Shown here piece by piece: positions 1-7,380 of a stretch of 15,469 bases of DNA. The first letter of the stretch is position 1; the number at the start of each line of letters is the position of its first letter. Location: contig JAUCCO010000083.1 in assembly GCA_034676125.1 (NCBI GenBank), positions 1 to 15,469 of the forward strand. The letters are read 5' to 3'. The stretch is from UBA6183 sp034676125. GTDB taxonomy: Bacteria; Bacteroidota; Bacteroidia; UKL13-3. Under the pieces are notes generated by a model that saw nothing but the letters and a program-made list of their open reading frames with translations, searched no databases and was not told the origin of the DNA. Position numbers and translations under genes: made by a program.

Positions 1-951
1 TTAGGTACTGTAATGTATATTGAAAAACAGTTAGACACTGAAGTAAAAAACACGCTTCTTAAAAACAACGGAATAGATACGGAAACACTGAAGAAAATAA
101 ATAGTTCAAATATTACCGTACACACCATAAAAGTTACCGAAAAGGGCTTAGAAAGCGGCAATGTAGGTGCAAGTACTGCACTTGGATACATTGGTGCCAT
201 CATGATTTATATGTTTATATTTATTTATGGCGTACAAATTATGCGTGGTGTTATCGAAGAAAAATCAAACCGTATTGTAGAAGTAATTATTTCATCAATA
301 AAACCATTTGAATTAATGATGGGCAAAATATTAGGTATAGCCTTAGTTGGCCTTACCCAATTTACCATTTGGGTTTTGATTGTGAGCATATTTGGCAGTG
401 GTGTTTCGGGTGCTATAATGAGCAATATGGGAATTTCGCCTGATGCACAACAAGCATTAACAGAAGGTTCGCAAGCTGCATCCAACAGCGAAATTGGTGA
501 TATCATACAAGCATTGGCTAACTTTAATTTTGTTTATTTTATTGGCATGTTTTTGTTTTATTTTATTGGTGGCTATTTATTTTACGGAGCCTTGTTTGCC
601 GCAATTGGTTCGGCAGTAGATAACGAAACCGATACCCAACAATTTATGTTACCTATTACCATGCCTTTAATATTTGCATTGGTTATTGCGCAAAGCGCTA
701 TTACCGCAAATCCAAATGGAGCTTTGGCTTTTTGGTTATCTGTAATTCCGTTTACTGCACCTGTAGTAATGATGGTGAGGTTGCCTTTTGATGTGCCAAT
801 TTGGGAGGTAGTTACATCCATGGTTTGTTTGGTTGCTGGGTTTATTTTTACAACCTGGATTGCCGGACGAATTTACCGTATTGGTATTTTAATGTATGGC
901 AAAAAACCAAGTTATAAATTAATAGCAAAATGGCTATTTAGTAAAGATTAG
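1..951 (+). CDS. ABC-2 type transporter permease, 3' part (5' end outside the window)
   Basis: This is the membrane subunit of an ABC exporter of the NatB/ABC-2 class, which would work with a separate ATPase subunit; the substrate cannot be read from the sequence. The frame is open from base 1 and runs through the first ATG at 13, which lies inside an extracytoplasmic-looking segment, so the true start is upstream. About six membrane segments are visible, around residues 60-80, 105-135, 178-207, 218-238, 243-263 and 268-295 of the visible part. After the first comes the stretch with GVIEEKSNRIVEVI, typical of ABC-2 permeases, where the E-E-K-x-N-R-x-x-E pattern faces the cytoplasm. The gene ends in tandem stops, TAG TAA, 21 bp before ruvB on the same strand, so the two may be co-transcribed. 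The family is clear; the role (sodium, drug or other export) is open. Confidence 0.87.
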   Translation, partial: LGTVMYIEKQLDTEVKNTLLKNNGIDTETLKKINSSNITVHTIKVTEKGLESGNVGASTALGYIGAIMIYMFIFIYGVQIMRGVIEEKSNRIVEVIISSIKPFELMMGKILGIALVGLTQFTIWVLIVSIFGSGVSGAIMSNMGISPDAQQALTEGSQAASNSEIGDIIQALANFNFVYFIGMFLFYFIGGYLFYGALFAAIGSAVDNETDTQQFMLPITMPLIFALVIAQSAITANPNGALAFWLSVIPFTAPVVMMVRLPFDVPIWEVVTSMVCLVAGFIFTTWIAGRIYRIGILMYGKKPSYKLIAKWLFSKD

Positions 952-972
952 TAAAAGCAATATATTCGCAAG

Positions 973-1998
973 GTGCGCAACCCAAATTTAAATACAGAAG
1001 ACGAAAACTTAACTGGCCCCGAAAAGGATTTTGAGCGCGTGTTGCGTCCACAAACTTTTAGCGATTTTACTGGTCAAGAAAAGATACTAGCAAACTTACG
1101 AGTTTTTGTGCAAGCCGCAGTGCAACGCGAAGAAGCTTTAGATCATGTGTTATTGCATGGCCCTCCAGGCTTGGGTAAAACTACCTTATCATACATTATT
1201 GCACAAGAGTTAGGCAGCAATATTAAAACCACCTCAGGACCAGTTTTAGAAAAGCCTGGCGACCTCGCAGGTTTGCTCACTAACCTCGAAAAAGGTGATG
1301 TACTTTTTATTGATGAAATACATAGATTAAGTCCAGTGGTTGAAGAGTTTTTATACTCTGCAATGGAAGATTACCGAATTGATATTATGATAGACTCGGG
1401 ACCAAATGCACGAAGTATACAATTAGAAATAAATCCCTTTACTTTAATTGGCGCTACCACACGTTCTGGTTTACTTACCTCGCCCCTACGTGCTCGTTTT
1501 GGTATCAATGCCCGTTTGGAGTATTACGATAAAGTGTTGATGAAAAAAATTATTACCCGTTCGTCAGAAATTATCAATACACCAATTGACCCAGAAGCAG
1601 CCGAAGAAATTGCTCGTAGAAGCAGGGGAACACCCAGAATTGGCAATGCATTATTGCGCAGAACAAGAGACTTTGCTCAAATAAAAGGTGATGGCACCAT
1701 TACTTTAGATATTGCCAAATATGCTTTAACAGCATTAAATGTCGATTCGGAAGGATTAGATGAAATGGATAATAAGATATTGCGTACCATTATAGAAAAG
1801 TTTAAAGGTGGACCTGTAGGAATAAGTACTATTGCAACTGCAATTGGCGAAGAATCTGGAACAATTGAAGAGGTGTATGAACCTTATTTAATTCAAGAAG
1901 GATTTATGAGTCGCACACCACGTGGTAGAGAGGTTACCGAAAAAGCATACAAACACTTTGGAGCTTTCCCTAGCCACAGAGGTGGTACTTTATTTTAG
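973..1998 (+). CDS. ruvB: Holliday junction branch migration ATPase RuvB
   Basis: RuvB is the hexameric AAA+ motor that, with RuvA, drives branch migration at Holliday junctions during recombinational repair in the cytoplasm. The 341-residue length is normal for the family. Walker A is GPPGLGKTT at residues 63-71, Walker B is LFIDE at 111-115, sensor 1 is GATTRSG at 160-166, and the family signature LRARFG is at 172-177. The C-terminal winged-helix DNA-binding part ends with RTPRGREVTEKAY. The start is GTG at 973: the same frame is closed just upstream by the permease's tandem stops at 949-954, and no ATG lies between. There is no clear Shine-Dalgarno sequence. The stop overlaps that of the convergent tonB gene by three bases. 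ruvA and ruvC are not in the window. Identification is firm. Confidence 0.98.
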   Translation: MRNPNLNTEDENLTGPEKDFERVLRPQTFSDFTGQEKILANLRVFVQAAVQREEALDHVLLHGPPGLGKTTLSYIIAQELGSNIKTTSGPVLEKPGDLAGLLTNLEKGDVLFIDEIHRLSPVVEEFLYSAMEDYRIDIMIDSGPNARSIQLEINPFTLIGATTRSGLLTSPLRARFGINARLEYYDKVLMKKIITRSSEIINTPIDPEAAEEIARRSRGTPRIGNALLRRTRDFAQIKGDGTITLDIAKYALTALNVDSEGLDEMDNKILRTIIEKFKGGPVGISTIATAIGEESGTIEEVYEPYLIQEGFMSRTPRGREVTEKAYKHFGAFPSHRGGTLF

Positions 1999-2786
1999 TT
2001 TAAAGCAAACTGAATTGGTAAGCGCATATGTACCGCTACCGATTTACCATTTTGCAAAGCAGGTTTCCATTTAGGCATATTTGCAACTACACGCATGGCT
2101 TCTTCATCACATCCAAAACCAATTCCTTTTTCGATAGCAATATCACTCACTACACCATTTTCATCAACTATAAAAGTAACAATTACTTTGCCCATTACCT
2201 GCGCTACTCTAGCTCTATCGGGATACTCAATGTTATTTTCGAGATATTTTAACAATTCACTATTACCATTATCAAACACAGGTAATATCTCAACAATTTT
2301 AGAATAAGGTGAACTTGGAGCAGCCGTTGTAGTAATTTTACCAGGCAAATTTCCCATTACATTTGGGTTGCCGTTTCCTGCTATTTGGTTTGATAAAGTA
2401 GACGGGAAATGATTAGTTGCTGTTGTTGTTATAATGGTTTGAACAACCTTATTATCTGCCGAAATTACAAAACTTTCTTTGGGGCTTGATGTACTTCCTG
2501 CACTAACATTTTCTGGCTTTGTAGGAATATATATATTAGGAATGTCTATTATTCTTTCAACCCAAATAACACCCTCATCACTACCTTTTGAAATAATATT
2601 AGGTTTGGTTGAAGAAGGAATTAACCCGAATAAGAACAACAAAACAAAGGCTGATAACATAATAAATACAGCCTTTGTAAGAGTTACATCGTATTGTTTA
2701 CGGATTTGATAAGCACCGTAAGCTTTGTTTCTGTTTGCAAAAACAATTTCATCTAAATTGCCATTTGCGTTAAATAAGTTTAGCAT
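1995..2786 (-). CDS. TonB-family energy transducer
   Basis: TonB proteins carry energy from the inner-membrane ExbB/ExbD motor to outer-membrane TonB-dependent receptors. This one has 263 residues. The N-terminal segment carries the Bacteroidota TonB signature LDEIVFANRNKAYGAYQIRK at residues 11-30. A single membrane helix follows at about 38-56, then a low-complexity Ser/Thr/Asn/Pro-rich periplasmic spacer at about 57-177. The TonB C-terminal domain occupies about 178-263, with YPDRAR, GKVIVTFIVDENG and a PKWKPALQNGKSV stretch. The ATG at 2786 is preferred because the conserved N-terminal motif follows it directly. A Bacteroidota-type promoter lies about 55 bp upstream. No exbB, exbD or receptor gene is adjacent, so this is a stand-alone copy, and which receptor it serves is unknown. 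The C-terminal domain is also found in M56-type sensor proteins, but no peptidase part is present. Confidence 0.92.
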   Translation of the reverse strand: MLNLFNANGNLDEIVFANRNKAYGAYQIRKQYDVTLTKAVFIMLSAFVLLFLFGLIPSSTKPNIISKGSDEGVIWVERIIDIPNIYIPTKPENVSAGSTSSPKESFVISADNKVVQTIITTTATNHFPSTLSNQIAGNGNPNVMGNLPGKITTTAAPSSPYSKIVEILPVFDNGNSELLKYLENNIEYPDRARVAQVMGKVIVTFIVDENGVVSDIAIEKGIGFGCDEEAMRVVANMPKWKPALQNGKSVAVHMRLPIQFALN

Positions 2787-3158
2787 AACATTTAGGTTTA
2801 TTTATAGGTATAACTAAAAAATAAACCCAAACAATATGTATCAAAATTAAGCTTACCAAAATGTTACAAATCAACACTACAAATAATATTACCGCTTTAC
2901 TTAAATGGGCATGGAGGTAATTTAACCATATATAGAAGAAACTAGAAAAGTATTTACCAAGGAAAAATAGCCCACTAATTACAATTAAAGTAGTTAAACT
3001 AACTTAGATTATATGCTACTATATTTCAATTTTATAAAATGGTTAAAACTCATTTTGTTTTATCAGTTTAAATTAGCATCTTAACCATACATTTTTACAA
3101 GGTTTTTTTAGGCTTATTATTGAATTGCCTTAATTAATGCACAAAACAATTAGAAATA
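2787..3158. other. 372-bp intergenic region between divergent tonB and mscS genes
   Basis: This holds the start regions of two divergent genes. The tonB promoter candidate lies at 2842-2870. For the channel gene I find no full match to TAnnTTTG; the nearest is TCATTTTG at 3050-3057, one base off and without a -33 partner. The 8-mer TTAACCAT occurs at 2922 and 3081 and in inverted form at 3039-3046. No RNA gene is recognisable. Confidence 0.5.
2842..2870 (-). promoter_or_regulatory. Candidate Bacteroidota promoter of the tonB gene
   Basis: On the minus strand a -33 element TTTG (2867-2870) is followed after 17 bp by TAATTTTG (2842-2849), a full match to the Bacteroidota -7 consensus TAnnTTTG. 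Transcription would begin near 2836, giving a leader of about 50 nt. The match is seen directly; promoter function is inferred from the consensus and position. Confidence 0.55.
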
Positions 3159-3659
3159 ATGGAAAACTATAAGATTCAAATTATACAAAGTGTAATAGTA
3201 ATAATAGGATACTTGATAACTTACTTTGTTACAAAAAACTATATAAATAGCACCTTAAAAAGTGCCCAATTACAAAGGGCAAGGCGAAAGGTAATCATTA
3301 AAGTAATTCAATTTTTTACCACTTTAACATTAGTGGTTTTATTGGGTGCAATTTGGGGTTTAAAACAAAACGAAATTGCCGTATTTGTAAGTACAATATT
3401 AACAGCTTTGGGTATTGCATTTTTTGCGCAATGGTCGTTACTCTCCAACATTACATCTAGTATAATCATATTTTTCAATCATCCACTTCATATTGGTGAT
3501 ACCATTAGAATAATAGATAAGGATGCACCAATAGAAGGAGAAATTGCTGACTTAACTTATTTTTTTGTGCATATAAAAACCAATGAAGGAGAAACGATAA
3601 CCGTTCCAAATACTATATTTTTACAAAAAACTGTTATGATTTTAAAGAAAGCAGTCTAA
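3159..3659 (+). CDS. Small MscS-family mechanosensitive channel
   Basis: MscS-type channels open under membrane tension and release solutes on hypo-osmotic shock. The 166-residue protein has membrane segments at about 7-25 and 45-66 and a glycine/alanine-rich pore helix at about 73-95 (STILTALGIAFFAQWSLLSN). The family's beta-domain follows: FFNHPLHIGDTIRI, then EGEIADL and EGETITVPNTIFLQK. The protein ends soon after this beta-domain, so the long C-terminal alpha/beta vestibule of E. coli MscS (286 residues) is missing. Such short forms are, to my recollection, common in Bacteroidota, so this is probably the native length and not a truncation. The ATG at 3159 is followed at once by the hydrophobic first helix. 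hutD starts 35 bp downstream on the same strand. Gating and ion selectivity cannot be judged from the sequence. Confidence 0.88.
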   Translation: MENYKIQIIQSVIVIIGYLITYFVTKNYINSTLKSAQLQRARRKVIIKVIQFFTTLTLVVLLGAIWGLKQNEIAVFVSTILTALGIAFFAQWSLLSNITSSIIIFFNHPLHIGDTIRIIDKDAPIEGEIADLTYFFVHIKTNEGETITVPNTIFLQKTVMILKKAV

Positions 3660-3694
3660 AGTATTTCCACTTAAATTATTTTAAAATAAACACC

Positions 3695-4273
3695 ATGCAC
3701 ATCATCAAACAAAACCAACAGCAAACTAGTAAATGGAGTGGTGGCACTACAACCCAATTGTTTATTTACCCAGCAAATTCAGATTACAACAAGCGCGATT
3801 TTTTATTTAGAATTAGCACTGCAACTATTGATGCAGCTACTTCTGAATTTACAGCATTAGCAGGCTTTAATAGAGTTTTGATGTTGATTGATGGCGAATT
3901 AAACATCACCCATCAAGTTGATGGCAACAATAAAGAAATTGTAGATCTAAAACCATATCAAGTTCATCATTTTAATGGTGCATGTCCAACCAGTTAAATT
4001 GGCAAAGTGGTTGATTTTAACGTAATTTTTAAACCAGAAATTACAACCAAAGTGGAACACTTAAATTTAGTGGCAAATCAATCAACCCAACTAAATAACA
4101 ATGCAGATTTTATGTTTGTGTATGTAACAATGGGTGATGCTTTTATTAATAGCAATTTACCCACTTTAACCAAGCATGATTTTGTTATTATAAACCAAAA
4201 TCATGCAGTACAAATTAATACAACACATGGTTGCCAACTCATCATTACTTCTATAAATCTGCTGGCATTGTAA
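3695..4273 (+). pseudogene. hutD: HutD/Ves family gene interrupted by an in-frame TAA
   Basis: HutD/Ves proteins are small cupin-like proteins of about 190 residues. HutD is found in histidine-utilisation operons, and Ves is an E. coli stress-inducible homologue; the biochemical role is poorly known. The first part (residues 1-100) has the family hallmarks W14-SGGTTTQL, RDFLFRISTATI at 34-45 and a FNRVLMLIDGEL stretch. It then meets TAA at 3995-3997. The same reading frame continues without another stop to TAA at 4271-4273, and its first residues, IGKVVDFNVIFK, are the expected next family block. Read through, the product would be 192 residues, the normal length. One base change (for example CAA to TAA, Gln to stop) explains it; no frameshift is needed. 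It may be a recent pseudogene, a base-call error or, less likely, a readthrough case. No hut catabolic genes are nearby. It follows mscS by 35 bp and converges on the next gene with 7 bp between stops. Confidence 0.85.
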
Positions 4274-4280
4274 GTAGGCT

Positions 4281-5048
4281 TTATGAATAGAAAACTCTTC
4301 TTATTGCAATAAAAACAAAAATAAAAGCAGAGTACACTACAAAAAAATATAGAATAAAGGATTTTAAACCTAACACAAGCATGATGGAAATAATTAACAA
4401 TTGACAACCTAACCCAAGCGCAGAAACACAAGTCATTAACCAATTTGGTATAGCTTTACCATTATTTGCTTTTTTATCTAACCAGTAAATGATTTTATCA
4501 AACACACCATAAAACAGTTTAAACAAAGCAAATAACACATTTACATGCTTTTGTTTTTCGCCAGTAAATGCTATCGGAGTTTTGTTTTCGAACACACGAC
4601 TTGTGGTATCACCATCGAATTTATTTCTTAAAATTACATAATAATAATTGTACAATGTACCTTGTAATTGCAAGCCAATAAATGCGAACAAACAAATCCA
4701 AATACTTGTGTTAGTTACATACCAAATGGTAATAAAAAACAATGCATTTAATATAATATCGGCAACCGAATCTAAATATCTACCCGTGTATGATGGTGTT
4801 TGTTTTACGCGAGCAAGTTCACCATCAGCAGCATCTAAAATCGATTTTAAAATTAAAAAAAAAGCTGCTAACCAATAATGTTCTTGAAGGATACAATAAA
4901 TTGCAAAAAGACCCGCTATTATAAATCCAACGGTAACATGAATTGGTGTGAAAGAAGTGTTTTTTAATGCTTTAGCGATAAGTTTTGCAATTGGTCTTCC
5001 GTAGTCTGAAAGGTCAATAAACTTATGCGCTTTGGGTAACTTGGTCAT
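4281..5048 (-). CDS. CDP-alcohol phosphatidyltransferase family protein
   Basis: Enzymes of this integral-membrane family move a phosphatidyl (or related) group from a CDP-alcohol to an acceptor alcohol with release of CMP, usually in phospholipid synthesis. The complete signature D-x2-DG-x2-AR-x8-G-x3-D-x3-D is present at residues 72-97, with Asp72, Asp75, Gly76, Ala79, Arg80, Gly89, Asp93 and Asp97, so all metal-binding and catalytic positions are intact. Hydrophobic helices lie at about 36-54, 58-72, 95-118, 120-138 and, after a polar loop, 203-250. Length is 255 residues. The N-terminal pattern HKFIDLSDYGRP does not let me choose between phosphatidylglycerophosphate, phosphatidylserine, inositol-phosphate or other acceptors. 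The ATG at 5048 sits at the right distance before the first helix. There is no lipid-synthesis neighbour, and I found no clear TAnnTTTG promoter upstream. Confidence 0.9.
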   Translation of the reverse strand: MTKLPKAHKFIDLSDYGRPIAKLIAKALKNTSFTPIHVTVGFIIAGLFAIYCILQEHYWLAAFFLILKSILDAADGELARVKQTPSYTGRYLDSVADIILNALFFITIWYVTNTSIWICLFAFIGLQLQGTLYNYYYVILRNKFDGDTTSRVFENKTPIAFTGEKQKHVNVLFALFKLFYGVFDKIIYWLDKKANNGKAIPNWLMTCVSALGLGCQLLIISIMLVLGLKSFILYFFVVYSAFIFVFIAIRRVFYS

Positions 5049-5510
5049 GCAATCTCATCAAAAACATTAAAGTGGAATATACCATATAATGCCGCAAGGT
5101 ATGATTTAACCAGCGTTTATGTAATGATTAAAAGAATAAATTCTTAAGCCAATTACAAAACCAGCTGTTTTAACATTTGTAAACCCTAGTTATAACTTTA
5201 CTAATGTAGTAAATATCTCATCACGCAGCTTAGGTGATACTCCAACTTTATCTGCAAAAAATTTCAAGATGTTTGGTATCTACCAAATAGGAGTTACTGT
5301 CACTTTTTAACCATTGTATCATCACCAATTAATAACCATTTTTTGCATGATTTATCAGTCATAATGTAACTTATTGAATACTAACGAATTAATTTTCATT
5401 CAAAAAGCACTATTTATTTTGATTAAAAAAAGAGTGCGAAATCTTCCATAACTAGATAAGTGACCATGTCATTTTAAACCACAACCTTAATCAAATAATA
5501 TTAAGCCATA
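5049..5510. other. 462-bp intergenic region upstream of the phosphatidyltransferase gene
   Basis: No intact gene or RNA is recognisable. The left part should hold the promoter of the minus-strand phosphatidyltransferase gene, but no full consensus match was found. The middle (5190-5322) reads like a broken minus-strand coding remnant, listed separately. The right end should contain the 3' end signal of the minus-strand gene that stops at 5511. Only weak AT-rich inverted repeats are there, such as CTTAAT / ATTAAG at about 5486-5505, so no terminator is called. Confidence 0.5.
5190..5322 (-). pseudogene. Possible decayed coding remnant (unidentified)
   Basis: On the minus strand, an ATG at 5322 opens a frame reading MIQWLKSDSNSYLVDTKHLE. 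It then runs into a T-rich run at about 5255-5263. Shifting frame there gives a second stretch ending in FADKVGVSPKLRDEIF plus a few residues before TAA at 5190-5192. The joined reading looks more protein-like than random AT-rich sequence, with a mixed charged and hydrophobic helix pattern. That is an impression only: the piece is about 44 residues, I do not recognise a family, and neither half is long enough to stand alone. Confidence 0.2.
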
Positions 5511-7070
5511 TTACTCTACTATAATTTTACGATTAAGGGTAGTTGTGCCATCATTAATTTTCATAAAATAAACTCCTTTGGGTTCACTAGTTAAATTTAT
5601 TTCTGTGGTATTTTGTTGTGATAAAATCAGCTGGCCAAACATATTGAATACTAGAATCGTAATATTTGTATTGTTATTGCTTTTAATATTAAAAATACCC
5701 GAAGATGGATTTGGATAAATTAGCATTCCCCTATCTTCAATTTGATTAACGAAAACTCCAGTATTATTTGGGCTTAATGACCACAATTCAAATCCACTTG
5801 CTGGATGAAAATTGGTAAAGAAAAATGTATTATTAAACACAAAAGGATTACTTAATGAAATACCATTAAATAAATTAATTGTACCTGAATCAGTTCCATC
5901 AGATTCAAATAATGCAGTTGCATATCCAGCAGCATCTTCAACCAAACTATACATTTTATCATTAATAATATTAAAGGAAGCAGCTTTACCCAATTTATCT
6001 GAAACCCTTTGTGTGCCTGCAGCAGTTCCATCACTTTTCCAATAACTACTAACATAATAAGGTTGTGTATCTGTAGGAATACTAAAAGCTGAGTAAATAG
6101 TATTATTAAGTATACCAATAACTCCACCAGCCGAATCCTTTAATGACAATGTTCCTTCTTTAGTTCCATCACTTTTCCATAATACACCGCCAAAACTATA
6201 ATACATCGAATTGTTAAATACCTTAGCGTCATAATTAAACCCTGTATCGGTAACATTTACCGTTCCAGCAGCGGTTCCATCTGTTTTCCAAAGACCTTCT
6301 TTCGAGTTGGATATGGCTTGGAAATATAATGTATCGTTACAAATAGTAAAATATCGGGGTTCTGATAACTCATTTCCTCCCTTAACCAAAGTTGTTCCAG
6401 TTACTGTTCCATCACTACTGTAAAGTTCACTTTTACCAGTAATCGCACTACCTCCAAAATATAACTTTTCTTTATATACAATCATTGAGCTAAAAACGCC
6501 TCCATTTTTACCAGGATTTAGATCAACTACTTCCTTAGTTCCATCTGTAGTTCCATCACTAACCCAAAGTTCTACTCCCTTACCACTACCAAATTGAAAA
6601 TATAGTTTATTTCCTAAAACAGTATAATTACCTGGAGGTGCATCACCAGTTCCACTCCTTGGATTATCATTAATTAGTGTTTTAATCAATACTGTACCAG
6701 CTGTGGTACCATCAGTTTTCCATAATTCAGTAATGGTTGCAAATGTGGATGAACCATTTTTATTGAGCATGTAATACAGCGTATCGTTTAGGTTTATAAA
6801 AGTAATTGTGCTGCCAAAGTTTGAAGTTACTATACTATCTTTAACAAGTACTGTATTTGCGGCTGTTCCATCCGACTTCCATAATTGATAAATGAGCCTA
6901 AAATCAATAGATGTAGTAAAATACATTGTACCATTAACATTAATAAATTGTTCAGGATAGGAACTTTTTTTTCCTTCAATTAAGTCTTTAAATAATGTTT
7001 GACTAAGGGCATGATTGCTCCAGCTAATTAAAATAATTAACATGGCTAATAAATTAGTTTTTGTTTTCAT
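5511..7070 (-). CDS. Secreted ELWxxDGT-repeat protein with T9SS sorting domain
   Basis: This is a predicted exported protein of 519 residues; its function is unknown. A signal peptide occupies residues 1-24 (Lys-rich start, hydrophobic LLAMLIILISW, then ALSQ). The body has eight copies of a repeat with core (E/L)W-K-(S/T)-DGT-x2-GT, with DGT at residues 67, 120, 172, 220, 264, 301, 347 and 391, about 37-53 residues apart. A ninth, degenerate copy (ELWSLSPN) lies near 428. Between cores each unit carries a pattern like N-x-L/M-Y-F, which suggests a regular beta-propeller-like or beta-solenoid fold (inference). Residues about 448-519 form a type A T9SS sorting domain: IYPNPSSGIFNIK, then VFNMFGQLI and GVYFMKI, ending RKIIVE. 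The product should cross the outer membrane through the T9SS and be attached to the surface or released. It stands alone between two gaps, with a promoter-like TAATTTTG upstream. Confidence 0.9.
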   Translation of the reverse strand: MKTKTNLLAMLIILISWSNHALSQTLFKDLIEGKKSSYPEQFINVNGTMYFTTSIDFRLIYQLWKSDGTAANTVLVKDSIVTSNFGSTITFINLNDTLYYMLNKNGSSTFATITELWKTDGTTAGTVLIKTLINDNPRSGTGDAPPGNYTVLGNKLYFQFGSGKGVELWVSDGTTDGTKEVVDLNPGKNGGVFSSMIVYKEKLYFGGSAITGKSELYSSDGTVTGTTLVKGGNELSEPRYFTICNDTLYFQAISNSKEGLWKTDGTAAGTVNVTDTGFNYDAKVFNNSMYYSFGGVLWKSDGTKEGTLSLKDSAGGVIGILNNTIYSAFSIPTDTQPYYVSSYWKSDGTAAGTQRVSDKLGKAASFNIINDKMYSLVEDAAGYATALFESDGTDSGTINLFNGISLSNPFVFNNTFFFTNFHPASGFELWSLSPNNTGVFVNQIEDRGMLIYPNPSSGIFNIKSNNNTNITILVFNMFGQLILSQQNTTEINLTSEPKGVYFMKINDGTTTLNRKIIVE

Positions 7071-7380
7071 AGTTTTGTTTTTAGTGCTGTTTTATTGAGT
7101 ATACTTATTTTATTATTTTATATTAATTATCCAAAATTAAATTAACAACATTTGCAACTGAACCAAGCTGGCTATTAAACAATTCGTTCAATATTCATCT
7201 AAAATAGCTTTAGAAATTTCTCCAACAAGGTCGACTTAAAATTGCTTTAAAAATTTTGGTAATTATATAAATTAGTGTACTCAAAACTAAACAACTTTTA
7301 GTAAACAACCTAGTGGGAAATTAATATCGTAAATAAAATTTCTCCTTAATTATTTCCGTGATATTTAATAATTCAAACCT
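7071..7380. other. 310-bp intergenic region, AT-rich
   Basis: It separates two minus-strand genes and holds the candidate -7 element at 7132-7139. Two near-identical 19-mers occur at 7201-7219 and 7238-7256 (17 of 19 bases equal). An AT-only inverted repeat, AATTATT / AATAATT (7348-7354 and 7367-7373, 12-nt loop), lies just past the stop of the oxygenase gene but has no T-run, so it is not called a terminator. No small gene or RNA is recognisable. Confidence 0.5.
7132..7139 (-). promoter_or_regulatory. Candidate -7 element of the ELWxxDGT-repeat gene
   Basis: Minus-strand TAATTTTG, a full match to TAnnTTTG and identical to the -7 box proposed for tonB, lies about 60 bp before the start codon. 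The -33 partner is weak: TTG triplets occur at 7155-7157 (15-bp spacer) and 7164-7166 (24-bp spacer), just outside the usual 17-23 bp. Function is inferred. Confidence 0.4.

Noticed and set aside
2770..3003. A 77-codon hydrophobic open frame on the minus strand across the tonB promoter
   Set aside because: It has no ATG, overlaps the tonB start, and its hydrophobic look is what AT-rich DNA gives by chance in this frame.
3989..4010. A frameshift as the cause of the split hutD gene
   Set aside because: 3695 and 4007 are in the same frame (312 bases apart), so no base gain or loss is needed; only the TAA interrupts it.
5511..7070. Repeated DNA words such as TTCCATCACTTTTCCA as a possible CRISPR or tandem DNA repeat
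   Set aside because: They are the codons for the conserved W-K-S-DGT protein motif, diverge in sequence, and are spaced as protein repeats; there is no direct-repeat/spacer structure.
7200..7260. A short minus-strand reading VDLVGEISKAILDEY as a gene remnant
   Set aside because: It is only 15 codons between stops, with no partner piece in other frames; too short to support.
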